The notes under the pieces are model-generated. The model was not told where the DNA came from, searched no databases, and saw nothing but the letters and a program-made list of their open reading frames with translations. A stretch of 64,000 nt of DNA from Tetrahymena thermophila SB210 (Eukaryota > Ciliophora > Oligohymenophorea > Hymenostomatida > Tetrahymenidae), in NCBI RefSeq assembly GCF_000189635.1, contig NW_002475946.1:1-64000 (forward strand), in the 5' to 3' direction. The translations under genes and the position numbers were made by a program. Below, in pieces: positions 26,001 to 38,894 of this stretch. Positions within the stretch are counted from its first letter, which is position 1; each line of letters opens with the position of its first letter.

Positions 26001-27810
26001 TATAGTTTTATTTATTTAATCAGAAAACTATTATTTTTGTTATAAGCAAAGATCCATTTACTCTTAAGAACTACTGCAAAATTATTTTATATTAAAAAAT
26101 TCTATATCTGCCCAGGTTGCAACTTATGGGAAAATTAGTAAAGGATGATATATTGCCTATAATATTTATTTTAAATGATTTAATTAATTAAAATTAACTT
26201 TACAAATGTAATATTCTATAATAAATGCATTTGTTTATTTATTTATTTACCGATGAATCAAATTCATGAATCAACACAGAATATTAATTTACACTTAAAT
26301 TAGAGTCAAATAGCTAAACTATATTTTACATCGTAAAATCAATAGTATCTACAGAATAAAATTAATTTTCATATTCCATCTAAGTAGATAAACTCATTAT
26401 TAACTCTCCAGTCAAGGCATCAATGTATGGCTAAAATATAAAAATACCTAGTTAAATTAATCATGAAATATAAATTAATTGATTTATTTTGTTAAAATTC
26501 TATTTTGCTAATTCAATTAATTTTTTGATAAAAGAACTTTTAATAAAGAAGAATTAAATTTAAAATAAAAATTAACAAAACTAATTGTAGATAATAATAA
26601 TAAACAAAGAATTAATTAAGAATAACTAAATACTATTTTTATAGGTTTCATTAAAAATGTTAGTAATTTAAAAATTTTTATCATAAATTTCAAAATATTA
26701 AATAAAATAAAAGTTAAGAAATTAATTCAATTTTTAATATTTAATTTTTTAACTAANNNNNNNNNNNNNNNNNNNNNNNNNNNNNNNNNNNNNNNNNNNN
26801 NNNNNNNNNNNNNNNNNNNNNNNNNNNNNNNNNNNNNNNNNNNNNNNNNNNNNNNNATTTTAGAAATAAAATGATTATCTATCTAAATATGTTAATTAAA
26901 TTTAAAAATATGAAATTTACACTGAGGGCATTGGTTATTAAACACCAGTATTATCAGAATTATAAATATTACTAATTTATATCAAACCTTATGTGTATGA
27001 TGCTTAAAATGCAGCTCTTCCATAAAAAGATATAAAATCATTCTAAGTTAAAAATGTAAAAAACTTAAATATAATCTGAAAAAGTAAGTATTTATTTATT
27101 TATTTATTTTAAAAATGTGGTGATTAATTACAGTTTTGATGAAATATTTTTACTATGGAGTTAGTAAATTGAATTTAAATTAGCTTCTAACAAAATAAAG
27201 GTCAGCATAAAATATACTTTCATTCAATTAGTCATAGACAAATTAAGGACATTCATTAAAAATGAACTCTCTATAAGAGCAAACAGTAAATATTGTTTTA
27301 GGATTAACTTTTTTTTAAAAGAATTTAAGAAAACATTTAATTAATTTTTATATAATATCATACAAATAATTTCTTAATTCTAATATTTTTTTATTAAGCC
27401 AGCAACTACTACCATATGCAATTCTAGCTATTTATTATTATTGTTTTCACATTAAAAAATTAAATGTCAGAAATATTACAAAATAATTTACCTAATTAAA
27501 ACTATACTCAAGTAAAACTTATGAAGAATAAGCAGAATTTTTTAATGTCTGCTACTGCAATTAATTTATCCATTAAATACTATCTTCCTCCCTATATTTT
27601 CAAAATATTTATTCTTATGCGCGCTATTATAATTCTAATATAAAAATCCTCTTTTGAAATGAAAATAAAGTTATTTAAGAATACAAAGCATACATACCAT
27701 TCGTTCAGAGCTTTTAATAAAATATTATAATAGATTCCCAGTACTAATCCAACTCCAATTATTATAGGCAGTGACACAGTTGCTATAAGTCTTAAAATTA
27801 TATATTTCAT
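23052..27810 (-). CDS. Cache-type membrane receptor paralog 2 (one exon lost in scaffold gap)
   Basis: ATG at 27810 to TGA at 23052. The anchor begins MKYIILRLIATVSLPIIIG. Exons matching those of gene 3 occur at about 27490-27595, 27130-27440, 26920-27045, 26250-26450 and 25910-26160. The exon that should encode YDPRCR is missing, because the 100-N run at 26757-26856 sits exactly where it belongs. The cytoplasmic exon is intact: membrane segment and IEILI near 25500-25570, TPR-like helices near 23900 and 24600, and vWA-like LDLVIIIELEYQ with NDRVIILIFHTELDVFMPF near 23590-23790. The end is ..EFLYILNNT. Probably functional, with the missing exon an assembly loss rather than a deletion, but the sequence alone cannot show that. 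Confidence 0.75.
26757..26856. other. Scaffold gap (100 N) inside array gene 2
   Basis: Replaces the fifth exon of gene 2, which in all five other complete copies encodes the YDPRCR motif. Confidence 0.95.
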
Positions 27811-28245
27811 ACTAATTAAAAACTACTAATTATGTTTGTTATTCCTACTTTTATTTTATAATTAAATATACTTAATGTTAATTAATACATATATAAATTA
27901 CTCTTGACTTCTACTTATTTTACTAAGCAAATTATTATTGATTTTGGGAATATGTTACTACTCTTAACTAGAATTGTTTAATAAAAATTTATCTTTGAAA
28001 TAGATAAGTATAATAGGTAGAGGATAGACTAATATTATTGATAATTTATATAAAAATCAATAAAAAATTAAATTTATTTATTGTGTTTTCATACAGTTTT
28101 TTATTTAAGTTTTTACTTCATTTCATAAATCAAATTTTTAAAAATGATAAGAAAATCTTTGAAATTTATAAAAATATACTGAATGCATTTTTAAGTAATT
28201 AATAAAACAAACAAATAAATAAATAAATTATATGTGTATGATCGA
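27811..28245. other. Spacer between array genes 1 and 2
   Basis: Intergenic, 435 bp, AT-rich, with an (AAAC/AAAT)n run near 28205-28228. No gene seen. Confidence 0.5.
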
Positions 28246-31200
28246 TCATGAGTTATTTAAAATAGTTAAAAATTCATTTTGATTATTAAAATTTTATAGT
28301 TCTCTTTATTAGGTTAGCTTAGTGATGAGTATATTTTCGTCTAAAAAACATTCATAGTTAAAATGTTGGGAAGAGTATGTTTACTTTTGATAACCAGCAT
28401 CAGAGTATTCTTTAAAATGGAAGATTATAGGTTTTTCTTAGTTGGATAATTTGATTTTAATGGTTTTTTTTATTTCAAAATTAAAATCATCATTTTATTA
28501 TTACTTTGAGAACAGAAGAATTATTTTTTTTCGATAGCTTTTTTATTCTAATTTATATTCCGTTTCTTCTTTTTAATAAGCTTAAATTGGTGTATCATCT
28601 GTTTAATTTTTATTCCATTAATAGATTTGTTTTAAGTACATTAAATCTTCTTTACTGTATTATTAATGTTAGCCAAGGCAAAAGAATAAAGCCTATTACC
28701 AACTTAGTTATTTGTAACATTTTTTTATATCTTGAGTAATATTTTTAGTGATATTTTTTAATGAATCTAAAACCATTTTCCAAATTTAATCATCTTTAAT
28801 TATTGTAAATGGAATATAAACATCCAAATCTGAGTGATAAACAATTATTTTAATTCTATCTTAACTTCTAAAGAAATTAGATTTTTTAATTTTTTCTAAA
28901 CAAGACTCAAAAGTAGAGTATTGCAACTAAAATTCAAGTTGAAGTAAAATGACTAAATCTATTGATATGTTTTATTCATATTTCAAGTATTTTTATTCAA
29001 CATTAATTTATTTAAATTAAAGATTAGAAAATAATTCATTAATTTGATATATTGCTTTCTTCCTCATTGATGGATTGTAATGAGTACCTTCCTCAATAGA
29101 CCTTGTAAAATGCAAAATCGCAGTTAAGTAATTCTAATTTACCTTTTCTTTTAAACCTTATAAAAAATATTATCTACTCTTTTAGAGTTCTTTAATTTAA
29201 GATACCTCGTCTAGATAATTTCTTTAATATAAATTCTTATAGGAAAATTAAATAGATTTATTAAAAGATATTTTTTTAAATGGTCCATCTGTTTATTTAG
29301 GATTTTCATTTAATTGTTATAAAATTTCTTCTATTTTATTAAAATATTTTTAAATTTAATCCTTCTGATTTAAATGAATTATCACTTCTGTTATTTCTTA
29401 TAATAAATAAATTTTGAAAATATGTGAAAAGCATTCAAAGCTATTTTAAACTATTTTTTAAACTGCTAAAAACAAATTTAAAGATTTTTGCAGTGTTTGT
29501 TTTATAAATTGGTTCTTAGTTAAATTAGATTATTAATTAGGTTAGCATTATTATTAATTTTATTAATAGTTTTATACATTTTCTTTTTCATGCTGATCAT
29601 TAATAAAATATATTTATTAAAGAGCTTATTGTTTCAAACAATAAGCTTTCGAAAATATCCTTTTAGATAAAATCAATATCTAATTTTAAATACTGTCTTC
29701 AGATTTAACTATTTTTAAATTGAGAATGTTTTCATAATCAATACCAATTACTTCAATTCCTTATTAAACGGATGACTCAAAATATTCTGAAGCTAAACTA
29801 TATTCATTCATTAAAAGATAAATTAGTCCTAAATTAAAATAGCATCTGCTAAGCCCAGTTAAATTTTTAAGATTTTAAAATGTTTTTTTAGCCTTTGCAA
29901 AGTGGAAAAGACTGTTGATTGTGTCTTATGAGTTCTAGTTTTAAGAGTCAATCTAATAATTGATAACACTTTCTAAGTTCTAAAAAACCTTTTTTATAAT
30001 CTTCATTTCTAAAAATAGAGGTTTTAATCCTTTGAGGATCTTGTTTTTATCTTCTTCCTTATTTCTTTGTTACACGCTCTCTAGTTGAGTAATATAATCA
30101 CTTTACATTGTTAGTCTATTATTTTTTAGAATTGATACAGAGTGGTTAGTTCGAGGTGATTAATAATTTTAATTTTCGTATGAATCTTCTGCAATTTAAT
30201 TTTAATGAATATCATTAATATATGTAAATTAGCATTGATTAACTTATTAAATTGATATATACTTTGAATTTTAAAAAGTTTATTTTGTTGTAAAATTCTG
30301 TAAAGTGCAATTCTCGTTATTATCAGCTCTCGAGTTAAAATCTTCAAAATTTTATTTATTAGTTTTTTGTTATTTAGAATTAGTATAAAATCTTTGATTT
30401 TCATCTAAAGTTTTATCAAGAGAAAGTGGCTGTGTAATATTTAATCCTAAATTATATATGCTTTATAGATTTTAGTGGTCATTTAATGAAACTTAAATCT
30501 AAGTATTTTTTTCATCAATTTTCTTTTTTTGAATAATGTTGCTAAATATTGATTAATTTGGCTTTTTTTTAGTAGAGTTTAATTATGATGAAAATTGATT
30601 TTTTAATTTTTATTATTTTATTGTTGCGATACTGGATTATTATTAACTAGAAATTTACTGCATATGACTCCTTTTTAAAAACATAATTAATATTTAAATA
30701 GGCTATTGTATTTAGTATACTAAAAAGTAGCCATAGTTAATTAAAAAAATTATTATTATAGCACTTACTGAAACAAACTCAACTATTAAAGGTATTCTTA
30801 TAATGTTTATGTCTAAAAGATTAAATATTTTAAATTTATCGCTATTATCTATAATTACTTTTACTATCAAAATTATTGCATATGAATATGGCTATTAATT
30901 ATTCAGTCCTCTAAGCTTGCTCTATATTGGAAAGATCAGACTAATTCTTATAAAATAATTTAATTAATTGAGATTTAAAATTTCTATTTAATTTTATAAA
31001 GACTTTTTTAATTTTAGGATGGATGGATGGAAGGATATATTGCATTTTTAATTATTTTAAACCAAATCATTTGTAAAATTTATTTAGATTTTTATACCTT
31101 TTTCTCATTTTAATTTTCAATTTTATTCTAAAATTTAAGAAAGCTTAGAAAATATTTTAAGGTATATTAAATAATTTTTATGGAAATGTAGTAATTATAA

Positions 31201-32954
31201 ATAAAAACAAAAATATTACTATTTTTATCCAAATCTTTCCCAATATTGATACAATCTACCTAAATTAATTTACTACTCTATAGAATAATTCCCTGTTTTT
31301 ATGAATTCTATTGTTTAATTAACTTATTGTGATAATTTTTGTTTTTAAGAAAGACATAGTTCCATTTCTTCTTTATTTTTACTACAGAACTAATTAATAT
31401 TGAAGAATTCTATATCTGGCCAAGATATGGTTTTGTAGAAAACTTATAGTGGATGATACAATACCTAATTTATTATTTAATAAATTAAGAAAAGCAATTA
31501 AAATAAATATACATATTTAAAAAAAAAATACTCTTGCATCAAATTCATGGATTAGGACAGGATAAGATTCAATACTTAGATTACTATTAAATAGAGATAT
31601 TAGATTTTATATTAAAAAATCTATGCTCAAGACTGAATAAAATGCATTTTCTTTTTTTACTTAGCTAGAGAGAGTCATCAATAAGTTTCCTACTACCGCA
31701 TCTTAATAAGGCTAGTATATAAAATTTCCTATATAAATTTAATAATAATTATAATAGTAATAATAGAAATATATTATATTCGCTTAACTTTAATTATAAG
31801 CAGAAAAATATTAATTTAAAATATTTTTTCATTTGATTGAAAAAAATAATTATATTTAAAGTTATTTAAGGGTATTTATTTGTTTTAAATATTAATAAAA
31901 TCTACCTTGATTTTATTAAGCATATTAATACCAACTTCTACATCTAGGATCATAAGGTTCTACAAAGCTACTTCCAAAACATGTTTCATACTGTGAATCA
32001 GTGAAATTAAATGACCTTAAAAGTAAAAATTTTTAGTAAATGACTAATTGATTAAATAATATAATTACTAAGAAGGGACACCTGTTAGGACGGAAGTTGT
32101 GTCAGAGTTGTAAATATAATTGAGTTAAATAATTCCATTAGTTTGCGAAGCCATAAAAGCAGCTCTTGCATAAAAAGAAATGTAATTATTCTATGATTAA
32201 TTAAACAACATAACAATATATTTATTAAGTCTAATCTTGTTTGTTTACCATTTGTATGAAATATTTTTATTCAGGTGTAAGTAAGTTAAATTTGAAAATA
32301 GACCTTACAAAATAGAGATCACCATAAAACAAACTCTAGTTAAGCTATTTGTATATCTATTAGGAGCACTAATTAAAAGTAAATTCTCTATAAGAGCAGA
32401 TAGAAAAAACTGCATCATAGTTTTCTTTAGACATTAATAAAAAGTTAATTAATTATTAAAATAATTTTAGATTTACATTTAATTTAAGATGAATCAAATT
32501 TTTAAAGTAATGACTTAATGATGACCATGTGTATTTCCAGCTATTAATGTTATAAAAAATGTTCAATAATTATTTTAATATTATTTTAGCATTTAATAAC
32601 AAAATATGTCAAAAAATAAGCCTTATTCTACCTAATTAAAGCTATATTCCTGCAAAATTTATTGAGAAAAAACTTAATTATATAGCACTTATTACTGCGT
32701 TTAGTTTATCCAAGAATTGCTTTCTAATTCCCTAACATATTTAATTAATAATATTAGTAGTTGAAGAAGGATGTAATTAATTAAGCATTTGAGTAGACTA
32801 TATCAAGTGATTTTTTATTTGCTTAAATTATTAATGGTTACCATTAATCTAAGGCTTCCCATAATAGTATATAGAATGTAGATAAAACCAAAGCTACTCC
32901 AATTATTATAGGTATTGATACTATAACAAGGAGCCTGATTATTAGTTGTTTCAT
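28246..32954 (-). CDS. Cache-type membrane receptor paralog 1 (most divergent copy)
   Basis: Rightmost, first-transcribed member. ATG at 32954, TGA at 28246. The anchor is MKQLIIRLLVIVSIPIIIG. Cache motif YDPRCRSWYQYA at 31940-31954. The second membrane segment lies near 30700-30790. The linker at 30130-30420 is Asn/Gln/Lys-rich; an open frame there in another phase (30404-30126) is a by-product, since the true frame runs on into KILKGLKPLF. TPR-like helices lie near 29800-29900. The vWA-like end reads RSQDRIKIIVYHSDLDVYIPF (given here in parts: DRIKIIVYH, DLDVYIPF) near 28800-28870, where the other copies have DVFMPF. Exon-intron layout is the same as in the other five, so it belongs to the same duplication family but split earlier. 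Confidence 0.8.
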
Positions 32955-33800
32955 CCTTTCTTATTCTTCTTAATTGTTTTAATAAATCAATCAAGTGATT
33001 GCTTATTAATAATCTAGTATTTTAATAGATAAATCATACAATCACCAAAATATTAAATAAGTCTTTTTTATATTTTAATTTAAAATAATGTAAACTAAAT
33101 TTATTAACAAGACCTAATGCATAATTTCTTGTATTTTTTCTAAAAATAATGTCAGATTAATTAAACATAACTATTAGTAACTAATCATAGTAATTTTTTC
33201 TTACTTTGATAACATAAATTATTTAATAAATTTTAGAACTCATAGAATAGCTGATACTTAAATATATAAACCTAATTAATTAATTAATTGATTAATAATT
33301 GAGTCTATTTTTTTCTACTTAGTTTTGTAAAAATTTAAGTGATAAACTTTTATTCTTTTTATTCAAAGTTTCTACTTTTAATATTTTTGATTATTCTTAT
33401 TATTATTTACTGAGTTAAAATATTAATTAATTAATTAAAAGATATTTAAATAATATTTTCTAGTAGATAGATTGAATATGCAAAATATATTTTTTTTTAA
33501 TCAGTAAGATACCCAATTAAAAATAAATATTTTGAACAAAAAAATTTGTTTCTTTATTTGTATTGTAATAGTTAAAAAAATTAATAACTTGATCTCTTAT
33601 TATGATTTATAGGTCAATATTAAATAAATAAATACATTCATCCTTTAAGATATTGAAATTATAAAAAATAAAATGAGACATTATTAATTAGTATTCACAA
33701 ATATATTATTGATTGAATGGTCATTAAAAAAAATAGTACTATTAAAAAAAAATTATCAGATTTAAATAACTTCAAGAAGTATTCAAATCGTGTATAAAAA
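32955..33800. other. Spacer between the receptor array and the tRNA cluster
   Basis: Intergenic, about 850 bp, AT-rich with TTAA-type short repeats near 33280 and 33420. No gene seen. Confidence 0.5.
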
Positions 33801-33882
33801 GACACTTTGGCCGAGTGGTTAAGGCGGCGGCCTGCTAAGCCGTTTCCCTCTGGGAGCGTGAGTTCAATTCTCACAGGTGTCG
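33801..33882 (+). tRNA. tRNA-Ser(GCU), copy 1
   Basis: 82 nt including the discriminator G. Acceptor arms GACACTT and AGGTGTC pair fully (one T-G). The D-arm has GAGTGGTTAAGGC, the anticodon GCT is at 33834-33836 in a CT-GCT-AA loop, a long variable arm with CCC/GGG is typical of class II serine tRNAs, and the T-loop is TTCAATT. It decodes AGC/AGU. An oligo-T follows at 33885, as expected for RNA polymerase III termination. Confidence 0.95.
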
Positions 33883-35096
33883 AATTTTTATTTCAAAATA
33901 GATTTTTAAAATCTTCAATTGATTATTTAGTAGTAATTTGATTTAAAAATATTACAATTTATACATATTTACAGGTGTTAGCTATGTAATAGAAACATTT
34001 TTCTTTGCTGGAAGTAAATTTTTATTTTAAATTATAATAAAAGCTATTTTGTTGAGCTAAATTTAAAATTTTTATTGATAAAAAGCTAAAATATTTTAAT
34101 TTGACTATGAAACTTAATTATTTGTTTCATGTTTCTATTTTCTGATAATATTTTAGTTGATTTTTATATTATTTAGATAGTAAAAAATAATTTAATAATA
34201 TTATTACATACATATTAATCTATAAAATAATAAACAAAGTGATAAATTATTTCCTATTTAGTATCTTAAAATTACTTAATATCAATGATATGAAGGACAC
34301 TTTGGCCGAGTGGTTAAGGCGGCGGCCTGCTAAGCCGTTTCCCTCTGGGAGCGTGAGTTCAATTCTCACAGGTGTCGAATTTTTTATTAATTAGATAAAA
34401 TAATTAAGTATCTTTTGGTTCTTGAAAAACATATAAATTAAATGTTTATAAGTACAAATTAAAAAGTTAATATTTAATAAAGTATTTTTAATTCTAGTAA
34501 GGGTTAAAATAAATAAATATATCAAGAGCTTTTTCATACATAGTTTTTTCAATATTAATAAATTTATTTTGAATTAAAAAATAATTTAATAATTAATATT
34601 TGTTGCTATGGAAAGAAAATATTTGAAATTAATCACACTGACTGAGGTAAATTTAGCATGTTTTATAAAAATTCATATCTGATGCATTAATTTTTGAATT
34701 TAAATAATTATTAGAAAATTTAATATTTTTGCAATTTTATTAAATTAAATTATGATTTTAATAATGTAAGCATTACCACAAAATGTTTAGATATTAGCTG
34801 ACTTATTAGAGGAGGGAAGGGATTATGGGTGATGAGTGAATAAATAAAGTAAAACTTATTTATAAACCAACTCAATTCAAAAATGAATACATTCCTAGGT
34901 GAGATCCATCCCCCCTTCCCCATTACATAGCTCAATATTAAGTAATTTGATAATAAGGTAATAAAATTATTTTTTCATTTATAAATTTAGCTAAGGATTT
35001 ATCAAAAAGTTTTTTATGTGATTTTAATGAAATCATTGATTGAGCTGAAAATGGTCATAATAAATTATCTCACTGAAAAAAATTAATGTTATGAAG
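33883..35096. other. Spacers between the tRNA genes
   Basis: Two unrelated AT-rich spacers of 413 and 719 bp around copy 2. They do not align with each other, so the tRNAs are not part of a longer tandem repeat. A 61-codon frame at 34750-34935 (minus) has no supporting feature. Confidence 0.5.
34296..34377 (+). tRNA. tRNA-Ser(GCU), copy 2
   Basis: Base-for-base identical to copy 1. The upstream flank (ATATGAAG just before the gene) resembles that of copy 3 but not copy 1. An oligo-T follows. Confidence 0.95.
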
Positions 35097-35178
35097 GACA
35101 CTTTGGCCGAGTGGTTAAGGCGGCGGCCTGCTAAGCCGTTTCCCTCTGGGAGCGTGAGTTCAATTCTCACAGGTGTCG
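35097..35178 (+). tRNA. tRNA-Ser(GCU), copy 3
   Basis: Identical to the other two copies, preceded by TTATGAAG and followed by a run of seven T. Confidence 0.95.
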
Positions 35179-35529
35179 AATTTTTTTAATTTTGATTTTT
35201 AAATAATCAAAATAATTTAATAAAATTAGATTGCCAATTTTTATTAATATATATTTTTTTATTAAAAGCATGCACAACTTAAGATAGTTTTTATTATACA
35301 TAATTGTGTTTTAAAAATGAGATATTTTACATAAAGTGATTGATTATTATTAAAATAGGATTTTTATTAGAAATATATAATTCAAATACATTGTATTAGA
35401 TAAAAAAGCTACTTTATTTATTTAAATTTTAAAGATTATTAATTAATTCTAATTAATAATTAATTTATTAGATTATTATTTTAGTATCCATCCATTTAGA
35501 TATGAGTAATTCACTTTAGATTAAAATTT
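35179..35529. other. Spacer, tRNA copy 3 to Piwi gene
   Basis: 351 bp of AT-rich sequence holding the 3' flank of the Piwi gene. No gene seen. Confidence 0.5.
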
Positions 35530-37949
35530 TCAAATATAGTAAAAGCTTTGCTTTAAGTCTTTGGATGGATCAATTTCCATAACATATTTTCTAAATTTTA
35601 ATAGCTTACAAGCATATTTAAGTTGTGCTGGTATCTTTAATGCTCCTTGAAAATTAAAGTAATTGAAGCATTAGTAATAAGTAAATTGCCAATGCTACTC
35701 TTATGAGATTAAAGTATCATCATATAAGCATGAATATCTTGTTGGTATGCTAAAACCTTCTTAGATAATCTTAGAACAAAGAAAAAACTCAAATTTCACT
35801 TAATTATTTTGTACCAAAGGAATTACACTTCCGGTGATATCCATCTTTTAGTCACTTTAAGAGAAAATCTATTGCTTTTTGGATTAACTAACACAAAAAT
35901 AAGCAAATTTAGGTTAATAATCTTCCTTAAAAAGCCTAAAACCATTTATAATAGATTCCTTTTCTATTTATAAGGAAGGTTCTATTAAACCTTATCTATA
36001 TATTATTATTTAATCAGGAAGTTGTTTTGTATTTAAAACATAATTCTTTATAGAGCTCAAAATAATTTTAGAGAGTATTGAAATTGGTCCATTTTATATC
36101 TCATTAAAAAAAATCTCTGAGTGCATTTAAGTAAAATCCTTGCTTATTGTGGTAACAACTGCTATCATTTGCTATTATTTATTAACTATAAAATTATTTT
36201 AAATTAAAAACTAATCAATAATCTTGATTGAATTAATTAAAAATTAAATAATTTTTTCATGTAATTTATTAATTTACGATGGAGTGTTTTTTGCTCTACT
36301 GCGATTGCTATGATCATTGTTTTATTAAATATTTGATTAGGAATGTGTGTTTACCATAAAGGATATCCTAATTTAGAAGCAATTTAGATAATTAGAGAAG
36401 AAATAGCAGCATTTTTATTTTTATGGCAAGAAAAATCATCATTGAAATGCTAGTGCTCAATGGCTACAGTAGCATACAAATATAATTTCAGTTCTTAGTA
36501 AAAAGTTTATTGTCTTGGATGGTTAAAATTTACATAAGAAAGAATAAATTAAGGTACTTAATTCACTAAAAAGTAATTCTCCAATAAATTTATTCCATCT
36601 GAAAGATTGTGCCTTTTCATTTATATCATAGTTGGTTGAGGAATTCTAATTCCTAGCACTTGACCTTATTCTTAAATTTATTATGATAATTATAAGCACA
36701 AATTTGCATCACTTTTTGGATATATAAAAATCCATTCTTTGAATGATATATTACTTAATATTTAGTTGGATATATTAAAATTAGTTTTAGAATTTTTTAA
36801 ATCAATAAATTTTTTATTCTTTTAAAAAATTAATTTTGGTGGATTTAATGCATATGCATTTACAGTGCAACTTTCTTTGCTAATTTATATTCCTGTTTCG
36901 TGTTGTAATTTTTATAAAAATTTTAGATAATAAATCTTTTATCTCAAATTAACTTGAATTTGTTTAATTTTGTTGAATTTTTGAGGTTTTAGTTGGAAAA
37001 AAATCAAACAAAATTCTGGAATTAAATAAATTTCTTGATATTTAATATGTTAATCGATAGGCTAAATTGACTGTTTTTTTATGTTTACAACAAACAAAGG
37101 CTAATTCAAATCTATTATTTCTAAGTTGTACCTTTCCTTATAATACTTCTAAAATGTCATATTTTACTTATACTTCGCACAATAGAATGTACTTAGTGGA
37201 TTCTTAGTATAGTCAATTCTTTATATTTAATACAGTTTGTTTAATTAGTGCTTCATCCTCACATATTTTCCTAAAATAATATCTTCAACATTCTTTTGAT
37301 TCTTAACATCTTTTAGCAAGGAGCTAAGATTTTAATCACTCAAGATTGCTTCATTTAAATTTGCTCTATAATTAATCTATTCTCTAAAAAAGCATTAAAA
37401 ATTATAATGGTCTAATTGTTTGCAATCATTTTTAGCAAGTCCAGTCTGTTTAAGAATGTCTTTTTGAAATTATTTATAAACTGATTTGTAAATAGCGCTT
37501 ATACTTTATATTGCTAGACTAGATATCTTTTTTTATAAAGTTTTATTTTAATTTATTTAATTGCTTTCTGTTAAATTTAATTCTATCTCTCTTCTATAGA
37601 ATATTTTTAAGCAATAAATAATATTTTCAATTTCTATATATATTTTCTAATTTTCTTCAACCTTTTTAAAAGAATAAATTTCTTGATTTGAGATAAAGTT
37701 TCTACCATATACATTTTATAACAGTTCTCGAGCTTGCCATAAAAGTTTTTTCACTCTTATGCAAGTAGAAGGAATTATTTTTATACTGTAATGGTAAATA
37801 ATTATTTATTATTAAACATCATTCTTTGTATTTATAGTATTGCTCATTTAGAATAAATTAGTTCTCAATTAGACTTATTTTAAAAAGCTACCTTCCTGTT
37901 AATTACTTTGATCATATGATATAATAGGTCTTTTTGATAACTTATTCAT
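35530..37949 (-). CDS. Piwi-clade Argonaute (TWI-like), slicer residues substituted
   Basis: Two exons, 36278-37949 and 35530-36185, around a 92-bp GT..AG intron; total 2,328 nt, 775 codons plus TGA, the usual Piwi size. The N-terminus has VQLRTNLFQM and IIIYHYSIKIIP. PAZ region: ILGKYVRMKHQLNKLY, NPLSTFYCAKY, then FQKYYKERYNLEIIDLNQPL and EIYLIPEFC. PIWI domain: ISSLIIQIASKLGYPLW, TMIIAIAVEQ, QLPDQIIIYRQGL, GSVIPL, IPTRYSCLYDD, IPAQLKYACKL and the end QSFYYI. Family members with slicer activity have Asp after the first strand (GID) and Asp in YRDG; here they are Ala and Gln (a TAA codon), and the last position (PTHY) is Arg. It can probably bind a guide RNA but not cut. A start further upstream is possible (TTTTTCTAG acceptor at 37972). 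Confidence 0.88.
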
Positions 37950-38894
37950 ATCAGATTTCACTGTGCCTAGAAAAATATTTTTTTTATTAATAATTATAAT
38001 TTTGTTTAATTTCTGAAATGATTTGTTCTATTTATTTTCAATCAGATTTAATATCTAAATCAAATATTCAATTTAATTATTTTTTGGGTTATAAATCTTA
38101 CTAAATATTTGACAATAAACCAATAAATAACATTAAACATGTAAATAAATATATTAAATTGTTAATCATAAATATAATATTAATTTTAATGAAAAAGAGC
38201 AAAATATTTAATAAATTTTATAACATTATTTATATTTTTCATTAAAAAGTCATAAAAACCTTCAAATATCACTTATTATTTATACATGCTATGAATGAGC
38301 TTATATATAGATTGTCTCACAAATCTTAAAAGAGATAATAAGTTCTATATAAAAAATAAAGACATAACAATTTAGTCATAATAAACCATTTTATTTAGTT
38401 TAATTTGAAATAATTAAGATAAGTCTGTATATTATTTAAGAAACAGTTATTTTAGAACTGTAAGAATAAAAAAATAATATTCTTTTTATTAATCTTTCGA
38501 AAAAAAGAAACTAGATTAATTTAACTTTTTTAAAATTTAGTGTGTAAATAAAAAACCTTTAAGAAACAGAAAATTGTAAAATAAAAGATAAATTCATAAT
38601 AAGTAATAAAAAATCAGAAAAATTAAAATTTTAAGAAATCTTTATTAATTATTTCATTCAAACTCATAAAATCTCTTAATAAGTGTTGAATTTAAAAATA
38701 GTATAAGATGAAAGGAAGAATTTTTATTTATAAACTTAACTAATAAATAAGTATTTTAAAAAAGTAGTTTGATTTATAAAAAAAAGATTAGTTTAATCGA
38801 AATTTTTTAAAATTTAAAATAAAGTATTTTTTAGAAATTTACAACATAAAATTTAAAGCCTAAAATTAAATGATTTTAAAATATAATATAAATA
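37950..38894. other. Spacer upstream of the Piwi gene
   Basis: 945 bp, AT-rich. A short frame starting MFNVIYWF near 38140 and ending in a GTAAGA donor could be a 5' exon, but it does not join the first Piwi exon in frame, so it is not called. Confidence 0.4.

Noticed and set aside
28506-28739. Plus-strand 77-codon frame
   Set aside because: Antisense to the C-terminal exon of array gene 1.
30126-30404. Minus-strand 92-codon frame inside array gene 1
   Set aside because: It is in a different phase from the conserved KILKGLKPLF block just downstream; the true frame is also open through it.
34750-34935. Minus-strand 61-codon frame between tRNA copies 2 and 3
   Set aside because: No motif, AT-rich composition like the spacer, no splice context.
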